From Syntrophaceae bacterium (GTDB lineage: Bacteria; Desulfobacterota; Syntrophia; Syntrophales; Smithellaceae), in contig PLGI01000104.1 of NCBI GenBank assembly GCA_003139775.1, positions 4,697 to 46,853 of the forward strand: a stretch of 42,157 nucleotides of DNA, in the 5' to 3' direction. The notes under the pieces are model-generated. The model ran no database searches, had not been told where the DNA came from, and saw only the letters and a program-made list of their open reading frames with translations. A program made the position numbers and the translations under genes. Below, in pieces: positions 8,779 to 15,312 of this stretch (positions are counted from its first letter, which is position 1; every line of letters starts with the position of its first letter).

Positions 8779-9243
8779 ATGGCGGATAAGTCAAAGTTGG
8801 GCATGGAATTTCCAACCTACACTTTTGTAGTAGAAAAAGAGAAAATTGCTGAGTTTGCTGTTGCCGTTTCTCAAAAAGACAACAGAGAACAAATCAATCC
8901 CATTTACTATGATGAGGAAGCCGCAACAAAAGCAGGCTATCAAGGGATACCGGTTCCTCCGACCTTTCTTACCAGTTCCTTTTTCTGGACAGGCGGTGGC
9001 CTGATAGGCACAGCTAATATTTTAGGAATTGATTTAAGCAGGCTTCTGCACAGAGAAGAAGAATATGAATATTTTGGCAACATCTATGCTAATGATGTTA
9101 TTACCCGCAAAATGAAAGTTGTCGATATGTTAAAAAAGGGGAATGGAAAAAAGAGTGTGGAAGTTACTGTTCTGGAAGCGGAACTGATAAATCAACGAGG
9201 CGAACTGGTACTCAAATCCCGCTCAAGATTGATAGAAAAATAG
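8779..9243 (+). CDS. FAS1-like/MaoC N-terminal-type hot-dog hydratase subunit
   Basis: 154 residues with a single hot-dog fold of the MaoC_dehydrat_N (FAS1-like dehydratase) type: PIYYDEEAATKAGYQGIPVPPTF near residues 42-63 and LHREEEYEYFGNIYANDVI near 96-114. That subunit normally has no complete catalytic Asp/His pair and works with a second MaoC subunit, which here follows only a few bases downstream. The pair probably makes an (R)-specific enoyl-CoA hydratase or 3-hydroxyacyl-thioester dehydratase. CGGAGG at 8768-8773 is ideally placed five bases before the ATG. Acyl chain and direction of the reaction are unknown. Confidence 0.85.
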   Translation: MADKSKLGMEFPTYTFVVEKEKIAEFAVAVSQKDNREQINPIYYDEEAATKAGYQGIPVPPTFLTSSFFWTGGGLIGTANILGIDLSRLLHREEEYEYFGNIYANDVITRKMKVVDMLKKGNGKKSVEVTVLEAELINQRGELVLKSRSRLIEK

Positions 9244-9253
9244 GAAGATGAAT

Positions 9254-9703
9254 ATGGACGTAAATTATGATGATATTGAAGTTGGGAACAAAATGCCCGC
9301 TTATACTTCCGCGCCCATTACCAGAACACATTTAGTCCGTTATGCCGGAGCTTCGGGTGATTTTAATCCGCTTCATTATGATCAAACTTTCGTAAAAGTG
9401 ATCGGCATGAATAATGTTATTGCCCATGGCATGTTGATTATGGGTATTGCAGGCGAAGCCATTACTTCCTGGATCGAAAATAAATATTTAAGAAAATTCA
9501 ACGTCCGTTTCTTAAGTATGACAGAACCGGTCGATTGGGATGATACAGAAAACACAAAAGATAGAGCAACAATTATAGTTAGCGGCGAAATAGTCAAAAA
9601 GTTTGAAGAAAACGGTGAAAAAAGAATTCAGTGCGACATCATTGCTCAAGATGCTTTAGGCAGCAAAAAGCTCTCAGGATTTTTTATTGCAGCCCTGCCT
9701 TAA
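9254..9703 (+). CDS. MaoC-like (R)-enoyl-CoA hydratase, catalytic subunit
   Basis: 149 residues with a MaoC/hydratase-2 domain. The signature GDFNPLHYD includes the predicted catalytic residues D36 and H41, preceded by RYAGAS and followed by the IAHGMLIMGIAGE helix. It should hydrate trans-2-enoyl-CoA to the (R)-3-hydroxyacyl-CoA or run the reverse, as a heterodimer with the upstream hot-dog protein. I prefer the ATG at 9254, because AGGAAG (9242-9247) is then six bases upstream; an ATG at 9248 directly abuts the Shine-Dalgarno sequence. The two genes are almost contiguous and must be cotranscribed. A family E repeat follows the stop codon. Confidence 0.87.
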   Translation: MDVNYDDIEVGNKMPAYTSAPITRTHLVRYAGASGDFNPLHYDQTFVKVIGMNNVIAHGMLIMGIAGEAITSWIENKYLRKFNVRFLSMTEPVDWDDTENTKDRATIIVSGEIVKKFEENGEKRIQCDIIAQDALGSKKLSGFFIAALP

Positions 9704-9714
9704 TCACGGGTATG

Positions 9715-9838
9715 AACCCCAAAGCAAGCTGCGGGGTAAGTCCCACGTCGCTTTGCTCCTGGGATAGTTCGTCCAGCAAATTTCAGCGCGCTAAGCTTCT
9801 GAAACTTGGGACTCACTAAATTGGAGTTTCACAATAAT
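9715..9838. repeat. Composite intergenic repeat (family E), copy c
   Basis: Contains GCAAGCTGCGGGGTA, similar to part of R1. It then has a module of about 77 bases at 9738-9816 that recurs with few changes at 13161-13236 (TCCCACGTCGCTT, CTGGGAT, TTTCAG...CTGAAAC, TTGGGACTCAC). It ends with ATTGGAGTTTCACAATAA, the mirror of the start of copy b. It lies between the MaoC pair and the sigma-54 regulator. Confidence 0.75.
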
Positions 9839-9887
9839 CTTCATCTTATATAATTGTTCTTTTTATCTATAAAACATAGGTAATTTT

Positions 9888-11231
9888 ATGAAAGCCCACA
9901 TTTTAATAATTGATGACGACGCGGTCGCCTGCGAGTTTTTGCAGGAAGCTCTTTCGCTTGAGGGCTATGAAGTAAAAGCCTATACATCAGCCAAGGAAGC
10001 TTTGGAACAAGACCTTTCCCGATATGATCTGCTTATGTCCGATATTCGCATGCCTGAAATGGATGGTTTGCAGTTCCTGGATCAAGTGCACAAAAAATGG
10101 CCGAATTTGCCGGTGATTCTTATGACTGCTTATGGTTCTCTGGAAACAACAATGGAGGCAATAAGTCTGGGCGCCTGGGATTATATCAGCAAACCTTTTT
10201 CACCGGAAGATTGCCGGGCTATTGTAAAAAAAGTGTTGGAAGTTCGGGAACTGCGTGAACGGCGCATGAAATTGCAACCGGAAACAACCGAAGATCCGAA
10301 ATTGATTGGTTCGTCAGCGATGATGGTTGAATTCTACAAACAAATTGCCCGTATTGCCGATGCGTCGGCCAGTGTCTTAATAGAAGGTGAAAGCGGAACA
10401 GGAAAAGAATTGACTGCCCATTCTTTACACAATATGTCTTCACGCAGTGACAAACCTTTTGTTATAGTTCATTGTGGAGCTATTCCCGATAATTTATTGG
10501 AGTCTGAATTATTTGGTTATGAAAAAGGCTCCTTTACCGGAGCTGATCATCAGCATGCCGGATTGTTGGAATCAGCAGAAGGCGGAACTGTTTTTCTCGA
10601 CGAAATCACGGAAATGTCGACGTCTCTGCAAGGAAAGTTTTTGCGGTTTATGCAAAATGGCGAAGTAAGAAGAATTGGCAGCCATGATGTTCGCAATGTA
10701 ACTGTAAGGGTCGTGGCGGCGGCCAATAAAAACATTGACGAAGAGGTAAGTCTCGGCCGCTTTCGTCTGGATTTGTTATACAGATTTATTGTGCGTTTGC
10801 GTGTCCCGCCATTGAGAGAGCATAAAGACGATATTCCATTGCTCATTGAATCATTACTGAAAAAGTTTGGTTATCCAAATGTGCGCATTTCGTTAGAAGC
10901 GATGGAATTACTTATAGCGTATAACTGGCCGGGTAACGTGCGGGAAATGGAAAATGTTCTGCAACAAACCTTGTTGCTTTCACCTTTCGCGGTTGTCCTC
11001 CCGGAAAATTTGCCGGAACATTTTCAACAACAAAAAGAAAATAAGGAAGACGTTGCCTTGTCCAATATATCTCCGTTAGAGGCAGCGGAAAGAGATAAGA
11101 TATTACAAACGCTGAAGGAGACTTCCTGGAATCAAACTAAAACCGCACAGCTTTTGGATATTGACCGGAAAACATTGCGCCTGAAGATTCGCCGTTATGG
11201 CTTATTGGACGAAAAACTTTCCGCGGATTAA
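9888..11231 (+). CDS. Sigma-54-dependent response regulator (NtrC/AtoC type)
   Basis: 447 residues in three domains. The receiver domain (1-120) has the acidic pocket D9-D11, phospho-acceptor D52 (SDIRMPEMDG), T80 and K102. The AAA+ domain has Walker A GESGTGKE (167-174) and FLDEITEMS as Walker B. The sigma-54 contact loop reads GSFTGA (214-219) instead of the usual GAFTGA, and RFRLDLLYRF is the arginine-finger region. The C-terminal Fis-type helix-turn-helix lies at about 399-440 (NQTKTAQLLDIDRKTLRLKI). It activates sigma-54 promoters after phosphorylation. The convergent histidine kinase on the opposite strand is the obvious partner. AGG lies seven bases before the ATG. No clear -24/-12 target was found in the window. 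Confidence 0.93.
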   Translation: MKAHILIIDDDAVACEFLQEALSLEGYEVKAYTSAKEALEQDLSRYDLLMSDIRMPEMDGLQFLDQVHKKWPNLPVILMTAYGSLETTMEAISLGAWDYISKPFSPEDCRAIVKKVLEVRELRERRMKLQPETTEDPKLIGSSAMMVEFYKQIARIADASASVLIEGESGTGKELTAHSLHNMSSRSDKPFVIVHCGAIPDNLLESELFGYEKGSFTGADHQHAGLLESAEGGTVFLDEITEMSTSLQGKFLRFMQNGEVRRIGSHDVRNVTVRVVAAANKNIDEEVSLGRFRLDLLYRFIVRLRVPPLREHKDDIPLLIESLLKKFGYPNVRISLEAMELLIAYNWPGNVREMENVLQQTLLLSPFAVVLPENLPEHFQQQKENKEDVALSNISPLEAAERDKILQTLKETSWNQTKTAQLLDIDRKTLRLKIRRYGLLDEKLSAD

Positions 11232-11252
11232 AAATCATCATCTGATTTTTTT
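11230..11252 (+). terminator. Weak intrinsic terminator after the response regulator
   Basis: AAAAATCA (11230-11237) and TGATTTTT form an AT-rich stem with a five-base loop, running into a T-tract to 11252. It starts inside the TAA stop codon. Element A begins at its last base. Confidence 0.4.
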
Positions 11253-11373
11253 ACCATTTCTAAATCAAAGATGATATTGAGGCGGCTAGGCGGAGGCGAC
11301 AGGCGTATTATTAATACGTTGAGGAAGCCGACAACGACGCCAACAAAGATAGCGCTTTGATTTAGAATTGGTA
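11252..11373. repeat. Core-plus-inverted-ends element (family A/B/C), element A
   Basis: 122 bases. The ends TACCATTTCTAAATCAAAG (11252-11270) and 11355-11373 pair at 18 of 19 positions. The centre holds the short palindrome CGTATTATTAATACG. Between the ends and the centre lies a conserved core that begins GGCGGCTAGGCGGAGGCGAC and closes with GACGCCAACAAAG; the elements at 16921 and 18747 share this core. It exactly fills the space between the response-regulator terminator and the stop codon of the convergent kinase, so it may act as a two-way terminator. Confidence 0.85.
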
Positions 11374-12912
11374 TTAATTATCTTTGAATATCGGCAGGTA
11401 AAGAATAATAGAAGTTCCTTGACCCAGCGAGCTTTTTATCTCCATTTTACCACCGTGAGTTTTAACTATGTCGCGGACAATAGCCAGACCCAGTCCACGC
11501 AAGCCCTCATTTTGTCTTGTGCTAAAGAATGGTTCGCATGCTTTTTCGATCATATCGGGCGGCATTCCCGTGCCTGTATCATTGATAGTAACTGCTACCA
11601 AACCATTTGGGGAAATAGTTTGAGCTGATATAGTTATTTTTCCTCCTTGCGGCATTGCTTCCAGAGCGTTTTGAATTATATTCATCAGGGCGGTCTGAAT
11701 GCGATAACGATCGACGTATAAAGGTTTGATCACGTCGTCAATATTCACTTTCATTTCTACTCTATTTTTTTGCATGAAGGATTCGACAAGCGGCAGTGTC
11801 TCACTTAAAATTTCCTGGATAGTGAACACTTCAAAATGAGGCTCCGGAAGGCGTGTGGCCTTGCGCACATTTTGAATGACGTTATCCAGCCGCTGGGTTT
11901 GTTGGACAATCAATTTTAATTTATGGGCTACATCCGGCGGCCAGCCTTCTTTCTCCAAAAGAAGGTTAGCCAGACCTCCAATGGAATGGAGCGGCGTACC
12001 CAGATCATGGGCGATATTAGCCGTTAAATGCCCTAAAGCAGTCAATTGTTTCAGATCGGCAACTTGTTTTTGCAGTTGAACAACCTTGAGCGTTTCTTCG
12101 CGGACGCGATCTTCCAAATGCCTGTTTAAATCAAGGTTTCTAGTAATTACATCCTGAATTTCATCAGCCATCATGTTAAAGTGTTTAGATATCTGTCCCC
12201 ATTCATCCGGGTGAACTATGGGAATTCTGTTTACATATTGTCCTTTTTGAAATTCATCAATTGTCTGAATGATCATCTTTAGCGGTCTGCCGATTATCCA
12301 GCCATAACTTAATCCTAATATAAAAAGAATGAATAGTAATAATCCTATACTGCTGAAAATCAGCAATTGTTGGGCGCTATTCATAATTTCGGCATTCGCG
12401 CGCGAAAAACCAATAATACCCACGACGACGTGCGAGCCTTTTATATCTACTGAAGCAGGATAAAGCAAACCCAGCGCTGGACCGCTTTCCGTTTCTATTT
12501 TAACATAACGTACCTTGTTTTTTGCGCTGGCGGCAAAGACAATATTATCAGGCCATTCATATTGGACCCGGCTGGCACCGGTAACGTAATCAACGTTGCC
12601 ATGACTGATGTCAAAAATATCAATTCTTGCCAGACGCACATCGGTTTGAATGAAGTCTTTAAGAGCCGAATCAAGGGCATGAAGCCCCCGTTTTGTCGGG
12701 AAAAATTGATAAAAGGTGCTGATTGTATCGGCCACACCTTCAAGCCTTTTTGCCTGTTGATCGACCAATATTCTATCCAGAGCGTTAAGCTGAACAAAGC
12801 CCCAAATGGCCATAGTTAAAGCAAGACCAACAACCGTTAGAGTAATCAGTCTTACACGCACAGTCAAATTATCATTGTAGGTGATGATCTTGTAGAATAT
12901 TTTTTTAAACAT
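11374..12912 (-). CDS. Membrane sensor histidine kinase
   Basis: 512 residues. Transmembrane helices lie at about 21-43 and 183-207, with an extracytoplasmic sensor domain of about 140 residues between them. A HAMP segment follows (about 208-265, RPLKMIIQTIDEF), then a coiled coil, a HisKA domain with the H-box TANIAHDLGTPLHSIGG (phospho-His H302) and a HATPase_c domain with NIIQNALEAM, DTGTGMPP and GLRGLGLAIV. The H-box reads HDLGTPL rather than HEIRNPL. It is convergent with the sigma-54 regulator and is very probably its kinase. No Shine-Dalgarno sequence precedes the ATG, and a perfect TATAAT lies only five bases upstream, so the mRNA may be leaderless. The ligand is unknown. Confidence 0.92.
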   Translation of the reverse strand: MFKKIFYKIITYNDNLTVRVRLITLTVVGLALTMAIWGFVQLNALDRILVDQQAKRLEGVADTISTFYQFFPTKRGLHALDSALKDFIQTDVRLARIDIFDISHGNVDYVTGASRVQYEWPDNIVFAASAKNKVRYVKIETESGPALGLLYPASVDIKGSHVVVGIIGFSRANAEIMNSAQQLLIFSSIGLLLFILFILGLSYGWIIGRPLKMIIQTIDEFQKGQYVNRIPIVHPDEWGQISKHFNMMADEIQDVITRNLDLNRHLEDRVREETLKVVQLQKQVADLKQLTALGHLTANIAHDLGTPLHSIGGLANLLLEKEGWPPDVAHKLKLIVQQTQRLDNVIQNVRKATRLPEPHFEVFTIQEILSETLPLVESFMQKNRVEMKVNIDDVIKPLYVDRYRIQTALMNIIQNALEAMPQGGKITISAQTISPNGLVAVTINDTGTGMPPDMIEKACEPFFSTRQNEGLRGLGLAIVRDIVKTHGGKMEIKSSLGQGTSIILYLPIFKDN

Positions 12913-12917
12913 ATGCT

Positions 12918-12923
12918 ATTATA
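12918..12923 (-). promoter_or_regulatory. TATAAT box immediately upstream of the histidine kinase
   Basis: On the minus strand, a perfect TATAAT is followed by AGCAT-type sequence and the start codon at 12912. The expected transcription start would fall at or next to the ATG. The -35 region is poor (GTTAAT at 17 bases). Confidence 0.35.
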
Positions 12924-12956
12924 TATCAAAAATAAGAATAATTAACTAGCAGTAAA

Positions 12957-13236
12957 CCACGGTATTCAAGCCTCCGCCTTTGGCGGAATAATTTCCAATA
13001 GCCTTTGGCTATTGGATAGTTCGACTTGCTATTTAAACTTCGCTATGCTCGTTTTCAGAGAGTCTCACTACTACTAACGCTTCAAACCTATAGTGACCTT
13101 TAGGCCATTCACTGCGTTCGTTTTCAGCTTGTCTCATTACCCTCCACCTTTGCGCGATAATCCCACGTCGCTTCGCTCCTGGGATTGTTCGTCCAGCAAA
13201 TTTCAGTACGCTACGCTTCTGAAACTTGGGACTCAC
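12957..13236. repeat. Composite intergenic repeat (family E), copy d
   Basis: A run of hairpin modules: GCCTCCGCCTTTGGCGGA, CCAATAGCCTTTGGCTATTGG (a near-perfect palindrome), GTGACCTTTAGGCCATTCAC, and the 77-base module at 13161-13236 also present at 9738-9816. It contains GTTTTCAGAGAGTCTCACTA and GTTTTCAGCTTGTCTCATTA, the reverse-strand versions of the GAGACTCGCTGAAAAC motif in copy b. It fills the gap between the kinase gene and the small-protein cluster and joins directly onto the terminator at 13241. Confidence 0.7.
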
Positions 13237-13240
13237 AAAA

Positions 13241-13273
13241 AAAGAAGGGACAGGTAAAACCTGTCCCTTCTTT
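13241..13273 (-). terminator. Rho-independent terminator of the first Ala/Lys-rich gene
   Basis: AAAGAAGGGACAGG and CCTGTCCCTTCTTT form a perfect 14-bp stem with a five-base loop. Read on the minus strand it ends in a run of seven T. The same hairpin follows the next paralogue at 13629 and, decayed, the third at 14004. Confidence 0.85.
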
Positions 13274-13298
13274 AGAAACACATAAAGTTTTTACAAAC

Positions 13299-13574
13299 TT
13301 ATTTTGCCGGAGCTTCTTCGGCTGCTTTGGCGGCTTCATCAGCCTTCTTATCGGCAGCTTTCTTTTCGGCTTTCTTTACTTTCTTTTTGGCTTTCTTAGC
13401 GGCTTTGGCTTTCTTCGCATCAGCCTTTATTTTCGCCTCATCCTTTACAACATCAGCCTTTTCGACTGCTACAGCCTCTTCCTTTGTCGGAGCGACAGCG
13501 GCTTTATCGACCGCCATTACGGTGGTGCAAAATGCGAAAACCAATGCAACAACAAACAATCCTAAACGCTTCAT
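13299..13574 (-). CDS. Exported Ala/Lys-rich low-complexity protein, paralogue 1
   Basis: 91 residues. The N-terminus MKRLGLFVVALVF... is a clear Sec signal peptide with predicted cleavage after VMA (about residue 21). The mature part starts with a short Ala/Glu/Asp segment and becomes a Lys/Ala repeat (KKAKAAKKAKKKVKKAEKK) before an acidic Ala-rich tail. Composition resembles histone H1-like tails, but the signal peptide points to the periplasm or outside. There are no recognisable domains; the function is not known. GGAGGAT lies eight bases before the ATG. It is the last of three tandem paralogues (87-100 residues) with nearly the same signal peptide, leader and terminator. A single long transcript or separate units are both possible. 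Confidence 0.8.
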   Translation of the reverse strand: MKRLGLFVVALVFAFCTTVMAVDKAAVAPTKEEAVAVEKADVVKDEAKIKADAKKAKAAKKAKKKVKKAEKKAADKKADEAAKAAEEAPAK

Positions 13575-13628
13575 CTTAAAATCCTCCTTCTTAAATTTTG
13601 TTTTATTTTAATACTAACTTTTTAATTT

Positions 13629-13661
13629 AAAGAAGGGACAGGTAAAACCTGTCCCTTCTTT
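13629..13661 (-). terminator. Duplicate terminator hairpin after Ala/Lys-rich paralogue 2
   Basis: Same 14-bp stem and loop as at 13241-13273, but on the minus strand it is followed by AAATTAAAAAG instead of a long T-run, so termination should be weaker. Some transcripts probably read into paralogue 1. Confidence 0.7.
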
Positions 13662-13686
13662 AAAACCACATAAAGTTTTTACAAAC

Positions 13687-13950
13687 TTATTTTGCCGGAG
13701 CTGCTTCAGCGGCTTCATCAGCCTTCTTCTCAGCAGCTTTCTTTGCGGCTTTCTTTACTTTCTTTTTGGCTTTGACTTTGGCTTTGGCTTTCTTCGCATC
13801 AGCCTTTACTTTCGCCTCATCCTTTACAACAGTAGCCTTTTCGGCGGCTACAGCCTGTTCCTGTGTCGGAGCTGCCATGGGCTCAGCTGCCATAACGGTG
13901 GTGCAAAATGCGAAAACCAATGCAACAACAAACAATACTAAACGCTTCAT
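13687..13950 (-). CDS. Exported Ala/Lys-rich low-complexity protein, paralogue 2
   Basis: 87 residues, the shortest of the trio. The signal peptide is the same as paralogue 1 except for one residue (MKRLVLFVVALVF), with cleavage after VMA. The mature protein has PMAAPTQEQAVAAEKATVVK, then KADAKKAKAKVKAKKKVKKA and an Ala/Glu-rich end. The mature chain has no Cys, Trp or Tyr. The upstream leader with GGAGGATTTTAAG before the ATG matches paralogue 1 almost base for base, so the duplicated unit of about 380 bases includes leader, gene and terminator. Function unknown. Confidence 0.8.
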   Translation of the reverse strand: MKRLVLFVVALVFAFCTTVMAAEPMAAPTQEQAVAAEKATVVKDEAKVKADAKKAKAKVKAKKKVKKAAKKAAEKKADEAAEAAPAK

Positions 13951-14003
13951 CTTAAAATCCTCCTTCTAAATTTTGTTTTATTTCAATACTAACTTTTTAA
14001 TTT

Positions 14004-14036
14004 AAAGAAGGGACAGGCTTTACCTACCGCTTCTTT
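14004..14036 (-). terminator. Decayed terminator hairpin after Ala/Lys-rich paralogue 3
   Basis: AAAGAAGGGACAGG now faces CCTACCGCTTCTTT, with three mismatches in the 14-bp stem that is perfect in the other two copies. It probably no longer terminates well. Confidence 0.5.
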
Positions 14037-14061
14037 AGAACCGCATAAAGTTTTTACAAAC

Positions 14062-14364
14062 TTATTTCGTGTCTGCCGGAGCTGCTTCTTCAGCCTTCTT
14101 TTCGGCGGCTGCTTTCTTAGCGGCGGCTTTCTTTTCGGCGGCTGCTTTTTTAGCGGCGGCTTTCTTAGCGGCGGCTTTCTTAGCGGCTTTGGCTTTCTTA
14201 GCATCAGCCTTTACTTGCGCCTCATCCTTTACAACAGTAGCCTTTTCGGCAGCTACAGACTTGTCTGTGGGAGCTGCTGCGGGAGCTGCTATGGGCTCAG
14301 CCGCCATTACGGTGGTGCAAAATACGAAAACCAATGCAACAACAAACAATCCTAAACGCTTCAT
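14062..14364 (-). CDS. Exported Ala/Lys-rich low-complexity protein, paralogue 3
   Basis: 100 residues, the longest of the trio and the first transcribed. The signal peptide is as in paralogue 1. The mature part has PAAAPTDKSVAAEKATVVKD and then an expanded repeat made of KKAAA and EKKAAA units (about 60-90), ending EEAAPADTK. The repeat differs from the KKVKKA type of the other two, which suggests slippage or repeat expansion after duplication. It should form a long charged helix outside the cytoplasm. Function unknown; possible roles are binding anionic envelope polymers or DNA. GGAGGAT precedes the ATG. Confidence 0.8.
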   Translation of the reverse strand: MKRLGLFVVALVFVFCTTVMAAEPIAAPAAAPTDKSVAAEKATVVKDEAQVKADAKKAKAAKKAAAKKAAAKKAAAEKKAAAKKAAAEKKAEEAAPADTK

Positions 14365-14432
14365 CTTAAAATCCTCCTTCTAAATTTTGTTATATTTAAT
14401 ACTACCCTTTAAAATTAAGGGAACCTAACTAA

Positions 14433-14813
14433 TTATTTTTTACCTGAAGCAGACTTTGCCTCAGCCGGATTAATGTCTTTTTTCTTGAAAATAACTTTGG
14501 CCACTCTCGATGCTATTAATTTTCCGTCATTTTCAGTGTATGCTATTTTTACAGAATCATTTACAATGATATTTTTTACAGGTTTTTCTAAAGCAAACTC
14601 CATTGTTTCTACATCACCTTTTACGGTACGTTCAATCTTCACTGATTCATCGGAAATCTCGATAACTTTTCCTGTAGCATGCATTTTGGCGGCTTTGACC
14701 ATATTTGTTTTAACCGGATCGGCCTTAACAGGGGAAGCGGCCATATCAGCGGCAAAAGCTAACGTTGACAAAAGAAAAACCGCGCCAACTATATACCATA
14801 AAGCTTTTTTCAT
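14433..14813 (-). CDS. Small exported protein with DUF5666-like beta domain
   Basis: 126 residues from the ATG at 14813, where GGAGGTGG is correctly placed; the frame is open further upstream but has no start with a binding site. MKKALWYIVGAVFLLSTLAFA is a signal peptide with cleavage near residue 21. The mature part has a Val/Lys linker, then a compact beta-rich domain from ATGKVIEISDESVKIER to KIAYTENDGKLIASRVAKV. It resembles the small OB-like DUF5666 family, a resemblance judged by eye only. It is the first gene of the minus-strand group and is followed 68 bases later by the Ala/Lys-rich trio. Confidence 0.75.
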   Translation of the reverse strand: MKKALWYIVGAVFLLSTLAFAADMAASPVKADPVKTNMVKAAKMHATGKVIEISDESVKIERTVKGDVETMEFALEKPVKNIIVNDSVKIAYTENDGKLIASRVAKVIFKKKDINPAEAKSASGKK

Positions 14814-14886
14814 GATGAACCACCTCCATAACATTTCGAAAGTACGTAAAAGCAACTTACATGCCAACAAAGAAATATAAATATAC

Positions 14887-14915
14887 AATCTATATGTTAT
14901 TAAAATAATTGACAA
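14887..14915 (-). promoter_or_regulatory. Predicted promoter of the small exported protein cluster
   Basis: On the minus strand TTGTCA (14910-14915) and TAGATT (14887-14892) are separated by 17 bases and lie about 75 bases before the ATG at 14813, in a very AT-rich stretch. Confidence 0.4.
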
Positions 14916-15017
14916 ATAAATTTTACTGGAAATGCTTGCTACTTTTTTAAGACGATAAGTGGGGAATAACTCCCCCTGCAATGGGGAATAATTAATCAGA
15001 CACATCTCTTTTGCATG

Positions 15018-15052
15018 AGTGGAACCCCCTCCGTCAGGAGCTGTGGGATTCC
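15018..15052 (-). repeat. 35-bp GC-rich palindrome (family F), copy 1
   Basis: On the minus strand it reads GGAATCCCACAGCTCCTGAC then GGAGGGGGTTCCACT. The relatives at 20912-20945 and 41647-41681 share CTCCTG, GGAGG and the closing TCCACT/TTCACT. Changes in the stem make this copy a weaker hairpin. Confidence 0.65.
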
Positions 15053-15067
15053 TAATAACGCAACCTC

Positions 15068-15250
15068 CCGCAAGTTAATGAGATCCAAGCTTTAATGAAA
15101 CCAGATATTACAAGCGAAGCACAGTAATATCTGTAAGTTGAATTATCCCACGTGCGAAGCTAAGTGGGACAATATGAATGAAACTCAAATATTACAAACG
15201 CAGTGCCGTAATATCTGAGTTTCATTAGAATTGGAGTTTAACAACAATTT
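15068..15250. repeat. Composite intergenic repeat (family E), copy e
   Basis: Shares 15072-15142 with 8457-8525 at about 90% and ATTATCCCACGTGCGAAGC with 8583-8601. Two AGATATTAC/GTAATATCT-type hairpins are present. It ends with ATTAGAATTGGAGTTTAACA, the family's recurring terminal motif. Non-coding, upstream of the flavoprotein gene. Confidence 0.75.
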
Positions 15251-15312
15251 GCGGGATTGACCGGTTATGTCTTTTCATGTTACGCCCGTTGAACAGGTGG
15301 AGATGCAAACCG

